Source: JAFGVL01 sp963662245
GTDB lineage: Bacteria > Bacteroidota > Bacteroidia > Bacteroidales > Paludibacteraceae
Direction of reading: 5' to 3'
DNA length: 64,000 nucleotides
NCBI GenBank assembly: GCA_963662245.2
Contig: CAXXVQ010000008.1
Location: 248,001 to 312,000, forward strand
This document shows positions 36,248 to 45,400 of the stretch, piece by piece (the first letter of the stretch is position 1; the number at the start of each line of letters is the position of its first letter). The position numbers were made by a program, and so were the translations under genes. Below the pieces are notes generated by a model. The model saw only the letters and a program-made list of their open reading frames with translations. It had not been told where the DNA came from and made no database searches.

Positions 36248-36276
36248 CTTATTTTAGGACGGGACACAGATAAACA

Positions 36277-36305
36277 AAAAGCCTGAAAGATAACTTTCAG
36301 GCTTT
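36277..36305 (-). terminator. Terminator of the tRNA-Arg gene
   Basis: On the minus strand directly after the tRNA, AAAGCCTGAAAG/CTTTCAGGCTTT form a 12-bp stem with a 4-base loop followed by a T tract. Confidence 0.85.
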
Positions 36306-36308
36306 CTG

Positions 36309-36382
36309 TGATCAGGATGAGATTCGAACTCATGACCCACAGCTTAGAAGGCTGTTGCTCTATCCAGCTGAGCTACCCGACC
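36309..36382 (-). tRNA. tRNA-Arg (anticodon TCT)
   Basis: On the minus strand a complete cloverleaf: acceptor GGTCGGG pairs with CCTGATC (two wobbles), D-arm GCTC...GAGC, anticodon loop CTTCTAA, T-arm ATGAG-TTCGAAT-CTCAT. The 3' CCA is not encoded. 74 bases. The two IS elements lie just downstream of its 3' end. Confidence 0.95.
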
Positions 36383-36541
36383 CTTTATTTTTCGGTGGTG
36401 CAAAATAAGCTATTTAAAATCAATCTTGCAAATCTTTTTTAAATATTCCTTATTCTTCCCTGTATTTTGGGATAAAATAGTACCTTTACACGCTTTTCTA
36501 AAAAAGCTTTTAAAAAGAATATAAACATCTAATTTATACGA

Positions 36542-38974
36542 ATGAAGGTAATGAAATTTGGCGGAACATCCGTAGGTTCCGTGAACAGCATTCTGAATGT
36601 AAAAAAAATTGTTGAGGCTGAAAAAGATTCAGTCATTGTAGTAGTGTCTGCTTTAGGTGGATTAACGGATCAAATGTTGGTGGTGTCAAAACTTGCTGTT
36701 GATGGCAACGCGTTGTATGCGGAAGAGTTTAAGACCATAAAAGCTAGACATGAAGAGGTTGTTCGTGGAGTTGTAGCTGCAGATAAAGTGGATTTTGTGC
36801 TTGATCAAGTTAATATTTGGCTTGATGAGTTATTGAATATATATCATACTGTTTATCAAACTCGTGATTTGTCTTCAAATGTAAGTGATGTGATTGTGAG
36901 TTATGGTGAACGAATGTCTTCGTTTATTATAAGTCAGGTGATTGATAATGCAGAATTAGCATATTCACCTGAGTTTATTAAAACAAAAACTGCTTTTGAA
37001 AAGCATACTGTAGACTTTAAGGAAACAGAGCGTTTAGTGAAGGAGCAGTTTTTTTTATTGCCAAAAGTGTCAGTGTGTCCAGGATTTATAGCAACTGATA
37101 GTGGTGCAAGTCATATTACTAATTTAGGTCGTGGTGGTTCTGATTATACAGCTGCAATCTTAGCATCAATTTTAGATGCTGAGGTATTGGAAATCTGGAC
37201 TGATGTTGATGGGTTTATGACTGCAGATCCTAGGGTAATTAGTAAAGCTTATGTGATTGAAAAAATGAGCTTTATTGAGGCTATGGAGTTGTGTAACTTT
37301 GGTGCAAAGGTCATTTATCCTCCTACAATCTTCCCTGTTTATCATAAAAATATTCCTATTCGAATTAAAAATACATTTAATCCAGATGCGCCGGGTACTT
37401 ATATATCGCGTAAGGCAGATGCAACCGAGAAAGTCATTAAAGGTGTTTCGTCAATTAATGATACAGCTTTAGTTAGTATGCAAGGCTTAGGAATGGTTGG
37501 TGTAACCGGAGTAAGTCATCGTTTGTTTGGTGCTTTATCAAAAGTTGGTATTAGTGCAATTATGATTTCTCAAGCAGCTTCAGAAAATACAATTTCTGTT
37601 GGTGTGAAAAATGCTGAAGCTGATTTAGCTGTAGAGGTGATTTCTGCAGAGTTTGCTTCGGAGCTTGAATTGGGTGAAATCAATAGAGTGAAAGCCGAAA
37701 AAGATTTGGCGACTATTGCTGTAGTTGGTGATAATATGAAGCGTATACCTGGGATTTCAGGAAAGCTATTTGGAACTTTAGGTCGTAATGGTGTAAATGT
37801 TATTGCAATTGCTCAAGGTGCATCTGAAACAAATATCTCTTTTGTTACGGATTCAAAATCCTTGAGAAAAGCCTTGAATGTAATCCATGAATCATTTTTC
37901 TTGTCTGATTATCAGGAGATAAATCTATTCCTTGTGGGAATTGGTACTGTTGGTGGTGATTTGTTGGAGCAGATTAAACAACAACAACCAAAGTTATTAG
38001 AGCAAAATAAACTTAAGTTAAAGGTTGTAGGTGTAGCAAACGGAAGAAAGGTGTTGTTTGATCGTGAAGGAATTTGTTTAGATAGTTATAAAGAAGAGCT
38101 GGATAAAAATGGTCAGCCTTCGAGCCCTGAAATTGTTAAACAGGGAATTCTTGAAATGAATATTTATAATTCAGTTTTTATTGATTGTACTGCAAGTTAT
38201 GATGTGGCTGAATTATATAAAGATTTGTTGTCAAATAATGTATCTGTAGTTGCAGCGAATAAAGTTGCAGCATCATCTGAATATACTAGATATGCAGAGT
38301 TAAAAGAAATTGCGCGCGAGAAGGATGTGAAATTTCTGTTTGAGACAAATGTTGGTGCAGGATTGCCAATTATCAATACGATAAATAACTTGATTAACTC
38401 AGGTGATAAAATATTGAAAATGGAAGCTGTGCTTTCAGGTACATTAAATTATATTTTCAATACTTTAAGCAAGGAAATTTCTTTAAGTAAAGCAATTGTG
38501 ATGGCGAAGGAGGCTGGTTATGCTGAGCCTGATCCTCGCATTGACCTTAGTGGTATGGATGTGATCCGTAAACTTGTGATTTTGTCTCGTGAGGCAGGAT
38601 ATAAAGTGGAGCAAGATGATGTGGTAAAGAATCTATTTGTTCCGGATAAATATTTTGATGGCTCACTTGAAGATTTCTGGAATACTATTAATGAGTTGGA
38701 TGGAGAGTTTGAGTCTATTCGTCAAAGATTAGAAGCAGAAAATAAGAAATACCGTTTTGTGGCAACAATGGATAATGGAAAATATTCTGTTGGATTACAG
38801 GAAGTTGATGTGCGTCATCCATTTTATGATTTAGAAGGCAGTAACAATATTATTATGATTACTACAGAAAGATATCATGAATATCCGATGATAATTAAAG
38901 GATATGGTGCTGGTGCGAGTGTTACTGCGGCTGGCGTTTTTGCTGATATTATTAGTATTGCAAATATTAGATAA
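36542..38974 (+). CDS. thrA: Bifunctional aspartokinase / homoserine dehydrogenase
   Basis: An 810-residue fusion enzyme that makes the first and third steps of the Thr/Met branch of the aspartate pathway. Residues 1-300: aspartokinase (MKFGGTSVGS at 4-13, NLGRGGSDYTAAILAS, WTDVDGFMTADPR). Residues 310-460: two ACT regulatory domains (GVTGVSHRLFGALSKVGI, IPGISGKLFGTLGRNGV), the likely site of Thr feedback. Residues 465-810: homoserine dehydrogenase (GIGTVGGDLLEQI, VAANKVAASS, FETNVGAGLPI, GTLNYIFNTL and YAEPDPRIDLSGMDV). First gene of a plus-strand group; thrB and thrC are not in the window. Confidence 0.97.
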   Translation: MKVMKFGGTSVGSVNSILNVKKIVEAEKDSVIVVVSALGGLTDQMLVVSKLAVDGNALYAEEFKTIKARHEEVVRGVVAADKVDFVLDQVNIWLDELLNIYHTVYQTRDLSSNVSDVIVSYGERMSSFIISQVIDNAELAYSPEFIKTKTAFEKHTVDFKETERLVKEQFFLLPKVSVCPGFIATDSGASHITNLGRGGSDYTAAILASILDAEVLEIWTDVDGFMTADPRVISKAYVIEKMSFIEAMELCNFGAKVIYPPTIFPVYHKNIPIRIKNTFNPDAPGTYISRKADATEKVIKGVSSINDTALVSMQGLGMVGVTGVSHRLFGALSKVGISAIMISQAASENTISVGVKNAEADLAVEVISAEFASELELGEINRVKAEKDLATIAVVGDNMKRIPGISGKLFGTLGRNGVNVIAIAQGASETNISFVTDSKSLRKALNVIHESFFLSDYQEINLFLVGIGTVGGDLLEQIKQQQPKLLEQNKLKLKVVGVANGRKVLFDREGICLDSYKEELDKNGQPSSPEIVKQGILEMNIYNSVFIDCTASYDVAELYKDLLSNNVSVVAANKVAASSEYTRYAELKEIAREKDVKFLFETNVGAGLPIINTINNLINSGDKILKMEAVLSGTLNYIFNTLSKEISLSKAIVMAKEAGYAEPDPRIDLSGMDVIRKLVILSREAGYKVEQDDVVKNLFVPDKYFDGSLEDFWNTINELDGEFESIRQRLEAENKKYRFVATMDNGKYSVGLQEVDVRHPFYDLEGSNNIIMITTERYHEYPMIIKGYGAGASVTAAGVFADIISIANIR

Positions 38975-38977
38975 ATA

Positions 38978-39514
38978 ATGAAATCATTATTCATATATAG
39001 TAGCATATTGATTTTGTCAATCTTAGGATTTGCTTCTTGTAAGAAAGAAGTTCAGATTCCATCCAATAAGGTTGAGCAAAAGGATTCTACTGCAACGAAT
39101 ATGATTAAGTTAAATGCTTTGATGGCAGATGTTGAAGCTAAAGAAATAAAGGCATATATAGAAAGTTCTGATATTGCTTGGCAATATGATTCTTTAGGTT
39201 TTTGGTATGAGATAGTTAAACAGGGAAATAATCGTCAGATATTAAAAGATGCGGTTGTTTTGGTTGATTATTCTGTCAATACCTTGCAAGGGGATTCTTG
39301 TTATTCTTATAAAGCTGATAAAAGTCGCACGATAGTTGTAGAGAGACCTGGGTATGAAAAAGGTTTAAGCCTTGGGTTGATGAAAATGCATGAAGGAGAT
39401 AGTGCCTTGCTTGTTATTCCATCTCAGTTGGCTTATGGTATGTTGGGTGATAGGAAGGCGATTCCCCCAAGAGCTGTACTTATCTATCATATTTCTTCTG
39501 TACGACTTAAATGA
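38978..39514 (+). CDS. FKBP-type peptidyl-prolyl isomerase lipoprotein (GldI-like)
   Basis: A 178-residue lipoprotein with lipobox FASC (Cys21) and an FKBP domain over residues 90-178: VLVDYSVNTLQGDSCY, a G-L-x-L-G-L-MKMHEGDSALLVIPS core, LAYGMLGDRKAIPPRAVLIYHI. It should isomerise prolyl bonds in the periplasm. GldI, a gliding-related lipoprotein, has the same build. It follows thrA by 3 bases and precedes a second lipoprotein by 22, so it belongs to the same transcript despite the different role. Confidence 0.85.
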   Translation: MKSLFIYSSILILSILGFASCKKEVQIPSNKVEQKDSTATNMIKLNALMADVEAKEIKAYIESSDIAWQYDSLGFWYEIVKQGNNRQILKDAVVLVDYSVNTLQGDSCYSYKADKSRTIVVERPGYEKGLSLGLMKMHEGDSALLVIPSQLAYGMLGDRKAIPPRAVLIYHISSVRLK

Positions 39515-39536
39515 TTTATCATAAAAATTAAAACAC

Positions 39537-40070
39537 ATGAGAAAATTTTTATTTCCACTAATGTTGGTTTTGGTTACATTAGTAACTTCATGTAATTCTG
39601 ATCCAGATAGTTATGAGAACTTATTGGCGGATGAAAAAGAGTCTATCTCAAAATTCATTGATCGCAATAATATCAATGTTATTTCATCCCTTCCTGAAGA
39701 TAATGTATGGGGCGAAAATGATTATTATAGAGAGTCAAATGGAATGTATATTCATATTGTAGATACCGGTGATGTTGATACGGTGGTTTCTTATCAAACT
39801 ATTTTGGCTAGGTATAATAAAATATCGCTTGATGCAACTCCCGATACTCTTGTGAGATTTTGGGATCCAATTGATGCTCCATATCCTTATGAGTTTAAAT
39901 ATAATGTTGATGATGGAATTACATGTGATGCATTTCACTTAGCTATTAAGTATATGAAACATAATAATTCTGTTGCAAAAATAATTGTACCTTCAAAATT
40001 AGGTACGGATGATGATGTAGATGCTGTAACAGCATATTATTATGACTTTAAAATTATGTTTACTGATTAA
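39537..40070 (+). CDS. DUF4827-like lipoprotein
   Basis: A 177-residue lipoprotein with lipobox LVTSC (Cys19). The visible pattern, an N-terminal helix (YENLLADEKESISKFID) then alternating strands and a conserved-looking DAPYPYEFKYN segment, recalls the Bacteroidota DUF4827 family and its usual position between an FKBP-type lipoprotein and a phosphohexomutase. No catalytic motif is visible. Its 3' end is separated by 16 bases from the true start of the next gene. Confidence 0.7.
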   Translation: MRKFLFPLMLVLVTLVTSCNSDPDSYENLLADEKESISKFIDRNNINVISSLPEDNVWGENDYYRESNGMYIHIVDTGDVDTVVSYQTILARYNKISLDATPDTLVRFWDPIDAPYPYEFKYNVDDGITCDAFHLAIKYMKHNNSVAKIIVPSKLGTDDDVDAVTAYYYDFKIMFTD

Positions 40071-40086
40071 TCTTAATGTGATTTTT

Positions 40087-41478
40087 ATGACTCTTATTAA
40101 ATCTATTTCTGGAATTAGAGGTACAATTGGTGGAAAAGCTGAGGAAGGCCTGAATCCTTTGGATATTGTTAAATTTACTGCTGCTTATGCTGCTTGGAAT
40201 AAAAAAAACATTCAGAAATCATCAAATAAAATTGTTGTAGGTCGAGATGCGCGTATCTCTGGAGAGATGGTTAGTCAGGTTGTGATTGGGACGCTACTTG
40301 GGATGGGTTTTGATGTTGTTAATATTGGTCTTGCAAGTACTCCAACTACTGAGCTTGCTGTGACTATGGAAGATGCATGTGGCGGATTAATTCTTACTGC
40401 TAGTCATAATCCTAAGCAATGGAATGCCTTAAAGCTTTTAAATGATAAAGGAGAATTCCTAAATGCTCAAGAAGGTGAAGAAGTTCTTCGTTTAGCATCA
40501 GAGTCTGATTTTTCATTTGCTGAAGTTGATGAGTTAGGGAAACTTACTGAAGATTTTTCATATACTCAGAAACATATTGATAGTGTTCTTAAATTAGATT
40601 TAGTTGATGTTGACGCAATTAAGAGTGCAAATTTTAAAGTGGCTATTGATTGTGTGAACTCAGTAGGAGGGATAGCTCTTCCTGAGTTATTGAATGCTTT
40701 AGGTGTGACCCGTATTGAGAAGTTGTATTGTGAGCCTAACGGACAATTTCCACATAATCCGGAACCTCTTCCTGAGCACTTGATTGAAATTTCTTCAGTA
40801 ATGAAGTCGACAAAAGCAGATGTTGGTTTTGTGGTAGATCCGGATGTGGATCGTTTGGCTATTATTAATGAAGATGGAAGTATGTTTGGTGAAGAGTATA
40901 CGCTAGTTGCAATTGCAGACTATGTGTTGTCAAAAACACCAGGAAATACTGCTTCAAACTTAAGTTCTACTCGTGCCTTAAGAGATGTGACTGAGAAATA
41001 TAGCTGCACATATACTGCATCTGCAGTAGGTGAGGTGAATGTAGTTGCAGCAATGAAAGCAACTAATTGTGTGATTGGTGGTGAAGGTAATGGTGGGGTG
41101 ATTTATCCTGCTAGCCACTATGGTCGTGATGCGCTTGTTGGAATTGCCTTGTTTTTAACGCATCTGGCAAAATCTGGCAAAACATGTTCTGGATTGCGTG
41201 CGACTTATCCTCCGTATTTTATATCAAAAAATAAAATTGAGTTAACTCCAAAGATTGATGTTGATGGAGTGTTGTTAGTTATTAAAGGTTGTTACAAACA
41301 ATATAAGATAAACGATGTTGATGGGGTGAAGATTGATTTTCCTCAAGGGTGGGTTCATTTGCGTAAGTCAAATACTGAACCTATTATTCGTATTTACTCT
41401 GAAGCGCCCACTCAAGAACAAGCAGATAAGTTTGCTTCTGCTGTAATTGATGAGATAAAAAGAATTGCAAATATCTAA
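40087..41478 (+). CDS. glmM: Phosphoglucosamine mutase (phosphohexomutase)
   Basis: A 463-residue alpha-D-phosphohexomutase. Motifs: GIRGTIGG at the N-terminus, the phosphoserine loop TASHNP (Ser106), the metal loop DPDVDRLAI, the sugar loop GGEGNGGVIYP and the phosphate-binding RKSNTEPIIRIYSEA. The most probable function is glucosamine-6-P to glucosamine-1-P for peptidoglycan and LPS. Phosphomannomutase or a dual enzyme cannot be excluded from sequence alone. The open frame reaches an ATG at 40042 inside the previous gene, but the ATG at 40087 gives the standard N-terminus (MTLIKSISGIRG). Confidence 0.92.
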   Translation: MTLIKSISGIRGTIGGKAEEGLNPLDIVKFTAAYAAWNKKNIQKSSNKIVVGRDARISGEMVSQVVIGTLLGMGFDVVNIGLASTPTTELAVTMEDACGGLILTASHNPKQWNALKLLNDKGEFLNAQEGEEVLRLASESDFSFAEVDELGKLTEDFSYTQKHIDSVLKLDLVDVDAIKSANFKVAIDCVNSVGGIALPELLNALGVTRIEKLYCEPNGQFPHNPEPLPEHLIEISSVMKSTKADVGFVVDPDVDRLAIINEDGSMFGEEYTLVAIADYVLSKTPGNTASNLSSTRALRDVTEKYSCTYTASAVGEVNVVAAMKATNCVIGGEGNGGVIYPASHYGRDALVGIALFLTHLAKSGKTCSGLRATYPPYFISKNKIELTPKIDVDGVLLVIKGCYKQYKINDVDGVKIDFPQGWVHLRKSNTEPIIRIYSEAPTQEQADKFASAVIDEIKRIANI

Positions 41479-41525
41479 GAAAAGTAATGTTTCTGTAAAT
41501 ATTTCTAGTTTTCTGACTTGAATAA

Positions 41526-41556
41526 TTTGCAGAAATGCTTTTAATAACTATCTTTG
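41526..41556 (+). promoter_or_regulatory. Promoter of tRNA-Met
   Basis: TTTG at 41526-41529, 19 bases, then TATCTTTG at 41549-41556: an exact Bacteroidota consensus match; the tRNA begins 19 bases after it. Confidence 0.85.
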
Positions 41557-41574
41557 CAGCCGCAAAACAGCAAT

Positions 41575-41648
41575 GGCGAGGTAGCTCAGCTGGTTAGAGC
41601 GCATGATTCATAATCATGAGGTCGGCGGTTCAAGCCCGCCTCTCGCTA
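41575..41648 (+). tRNA. tRNA-Met (anticodon CAT)
   Basis: Cloverleaf: acceptor GGCGAGG/TCTCGCT (two wobbles), GCTC...GAGC D-arm, anticodon stem CATGA...TCATG with loop TTCATAA, T-arm GGCGG-TTCAAGC-CCGCC. It lacks the three G:C pairs and the 1:72 mismatch of initiators, so an elongator Met tRNA (or an Ile2 tRNA with a modified C) is likely. CCA is not encoded. Confidence 0.93.
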
Positions 41649-41660
41649 CAATTGAAAACC

Positions 41661-41694
41661 AGGCACTTAAGATTAATTTCTTAGGTGCTTTTTT
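41661..41694 (+). terminator. Terminator of tRNA-Met
   Basis: AGGCACTTAAGA and TCTTAGGTGCTT form a 12-bp stem with two G-U pairs and a T tract. Confidence 0.85.
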
Positions 41695-42292
41695 CGTTTG
41701 TAACTCTTTGTTTATACACATTTGCATGCGGGATTAATGCTCTAAAATGGACTCAAATCGGGGTTTGTAATAGAAGCAGAATAAAATGCTGACATGATTT
41801 CTATTCAAAAGAGATGTAGTTGTAAGGTGTATTGTTGATGAGTAGGGTCTCGAAGTAATAGGTAAAGAAAGTTTCCCTGACAAAGGCAAACAAGCTGTTT
41901 GGATACGAGCAAGTAAAACGGTTAGATATTCTAAGGCAGTGCTATAGCTATGCTAGTTTATTGCTAGTTGAAAAATTGAAAATAATTTGCATTTTATGCA
42001 TGTTTAATGAAATGATTTTGTAATATTAACATGTTTTTTTAGTAAAAATATATACAACAGTATTTTGATTAGAGTTCATATTAAAGGAGGTTTAGGGAAT
42101 ATTTTATTAAAATTTTGTGTTTATGACAATGGTATAGGTTTGCTAAGTTTAGCTTGTTTAAAGAGCGAATCTTATTAGGGGGTGAATTTCACATCCTTAA
42201 AAAAAGAGTTAAAAGGAACTTTTGAAATACATACAGCTCCTAATTAAGGAGTTTTGGCCTTAATTACCTTTCTTAGAACATGAGTTGCTTTC
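41695..42292. other. 600-base gap: no intact gene, traces of a decayed frame and paired hairpins
   Basis: No gene can be supported. A stretch at about 41844-41948 (plus) reads VIGKESFPDKGKQAVWIRA... for about 30 codons before a stop, with no start or domain, and could be the relic of a coding sequence. At 42237-42265 two alternative hairpins share an arm (CTCCT/AGGAG and AATTAAGG/CCTTAATT). The remainder is AT rich. The promoter of the next operon follows. Confidence 0.4.
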
Positions 42293-42323
42293 TTGTAATT
42301 AAGCTATTTAAGTCCTATATTTG
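42293..42323 (+). promoter_or_regulatory. Promoter of the T9SS surface-protein operon
   Basis: TTG at 42293-42295, 20 bases, TATATTTG at 42316-42323. It implies a leader of about 140 bases before the ATG at 42472. Confidence 0.72.
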
Positions 42324-42471
42324 CTTTTACAAAAAAAAATAAGGGAAGTGTAACTAGTAGAAAACTATCATGATTATTGGTTAATGTGTTTTTTTTACTG
42401 CATTATCAGTGAATTAATCTCGATTTTGAGAGTAAGGTAGTCTCGAGTTTATTAGCGTTAAAATATTATAG

Positions 42472-45400
42472 ATGAAGAAATTTATTATAGGGTTTACTTT
42501 GATTTTGGGTTTTATCCCCCAAGCTTATTCGCAATGCACACCAGTTATCGGTTCAAGCCAAGATCCAATTGAAGTTTGTGCGGATGTGACGGTTCAATTT
42601 TTTGATAACTCTGTTTGCCCTTCTTCAGCAAGAGAATGGGATTTTGGAGATGGATCTGCTACAACTGATGTTCAAAATCCTTCTCATGCATTTTCTGCAG
42701 GAGTAGTAGGTGACACTACTTATACGGTTACCTTACGAAAATTATCTAGTGGTACTTGGTATAGTACTACAAAAGAAGTGACAATTTATAAGAAACCAGT
42801 GGCTTCTTTTGGTGTTTCTAAATTAACAGCCTGTATAATTGTTGATACTCTTCTGTTTACGAATACTTCACCTATGCCTGTAGGTACAAGCTTAAAGTGG
42901 GATTTTGGAGATGGTTCGGCACAGTCTTCAAATCCCATTGAAACACACACATATACTTCAGCTGCAGTGTCTTATTACATCGCAAGATTGACCGTTACAA
43001 ACGCAAATTGTGCCAGTGTTGCTAGTAAAAACATAGGAGTATTTGATATTCCGAATCCAAATTTTACATTGAACTCTAACGAAGGATGTGATCCGTTAAC
43101 AGTTATTGCTACAAACACTACTGTAGAGGGGGTTATCCCTATTACCGATTGGTTATGGGATTTTGGAGGTCAAGGTACTTCAAGTTTAAAAGATCCCAAT
43201 GCGGTTACTCTAACGGGAGCTAATACATATGGAATAAGCCTTTCCGCTACAAATTCTGCTGGATGTACAAATACAACTACAAATGATGTATTTGTAAAAA
43301 AGACTCCTACTGTTTCTTTTAATTTACCAGCAAGTGTTTGTATTGCAGATACAGCAAATATAATTTACACGGGTGATGGTGATCCTACTGCTTCTTACAG
43401 TTGGAGTTTCCCAAACTCTCAAAGTGTAACAGGAAGTACATCTGGACCATATAAAGTAACATATGCATTGGCTGGTGAGGAAAAAATTATTTTAGAAGTA
43501 ACAGAGAACGGATGTCCAAATAAAGATTCAACAACAATAGTTGTAAATTCATTGCCAGTAGTTAGTTTATTTTCAGATGAATTAGATAATACTATTTGTG
43601 AAGGGGATGAAATAATTTTTACAGCACAACCCTCTTGGAATGAAAAGTACATATTTTACAATCAAGGTGTTGAAGTTCAAAATGCAGCTACACATACTTT
43701 TCAAACGACGGGGCTTTTATCGCCTAATAGTTTAACGGTAATTGCTGTAGATACTAATTCATGTCGTTCATTAGCTAGTAATGCAATTGTTACTAATGTC
43801 AGCCCGGAGCCAATTACTACGATTAGTACTCCAAGTACTAGTATTTGTGATAAAGATACGGTGATAATTACAGCAACAGGAGTTTTTGATAAATACACCT
43901 TTTTAAGAGGTTATTTAGTGTTGCAGTCTGGGCCAAGTCCCATTTTAAAAACGACTTTATTAGGTGATGGAGATCAGGTGACGGCTTATGCAACAAATAA
44001 TGGTTGTGAAGGGAGAATAAGTAATACACTCACATTCACTGAATCAAAGCGAGCTTTAAAGCCAGTCATCAATTGTGCTGGAGCTACTGCTGATTCAATA
44101 ACAGTTGTATGGAACAATGACCCATCAATTGACCACTACGAATTAAGCGTAGATGGTGGTTCGTTTTATCAGCCGGGCTCTAGAAATACTGATACGGTAA
44201 CGACACATATATCAGGAGGTAGATGGTTCAAGGTGATTGGGATTGCTGATCCCACATCCCCATGTGGAAACACATTGGTTTCAGATAGCATTTTCTGTAA
44301 TAACGGATTTTATTATCCTATTTCATTTGTTACAAGTTCAAGCGTATTCGCTTGTGAAGGGGACACTGTTAATTTAAGCGTAGATAGTTTGATTACTGCT
44401 TCTCCTCAATATGGGATTAGTTGGGATGGAGGTCCTTATTCAAAGGACACAACTTATCAATTAATTGCATCGTCAAGTAGAGTTATTACAGTAGAAATGA
44501 ACGATACGCTTCAACCAAGCGCTCCAACTTTTAAATATTATATTGAGTTAAATGTTCAAGCATTACCTAAAGCTACTATTCTAAGTGAATCGTTGAACTT
44601 ATGTGAAGGACTCTTGCATAATTTCACTTCAAATCCAGCTGGATACGATGAATATGAATATTCTTTAAATGGTGCAATAGTTCAAACTTCAGATTACCAT
44701 GTTTATAGTAGTAGCTCTTTACCTGCAGGGCCAAATCAACAATTAACTCTTAAAACTACTGAAAACAGTTGTGTTTCAAGAGACACACTTGATTTTAATG
44801 TAGTTCCAAAAGAAACAGCTGTTATTAATGCTTCAAGAGATTCTGTTTGTGAGGGAGATCTTATTGATTATACAGCTGTTGGAGATTATTATTATTATGT
44901 TTTTACAAATACTGTAACAGGAGAGATTCTTCAAGATTCAACGATAAAAGAAATGAGCACAGTAATGAGCACAGATTCTTTTTTAAATGTTACTTTGGTG
45001 ACAGAGGATAGATATGGCTGTTTTAGTAATCCTGCCAATCTTCAAGTTAAATCAATAGCGTTGCCGGATGTGTCAATTTTAGCTTCAATACCAACTGGAT
45101 CAACTATATGCGAAAATGATCCAGTAACTCTTACAGCCGCAAGCGCAACAGGGACTTCTTTTAATTTTTATGATAATTATTACTTGGCTCAATCAGGCGC
45201 ATCATTAACTTATTTGAGTGACTCGATTACTGACAAGCATAATTACTTTGCTCGTGCAATTTATAAAGGTTGCCTTGGACCAAGCAGCGATACCATTTCT
45301 TATGTAGTTTCAGATACTTTACAAAAACCACAAGTATATTGCGGAACATCAGAGAATGGCTCAGTGGAAATTCTTTGGGATACGGTTCCGAATGCAATGG

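Larger units (their letters stand above)
34951..36268 (-). mobile_element. IS3-family insertion sequence, complete
   Basis: A 1318-base element with 27-base imperfect terminal inverted repeats, TGTGTCGTCCTAAAATAGGT at 34951 and, on the complement from 36268, TGTGTCCCGTCCTAAAATAA. It carries orfA and orfB in the minus direction with a likely programmed frameshift. Only 25 bases separate it from the IS4 element. I could not identify a convincing target duplication. Confidence 0.9.

Noticed and set aside
40042..40086. Start of the phosphohexomutase at 40042
   Set aside because: It would overlap the previous lipoprotein gene and add 15 residues not seen at the family N-terminus.
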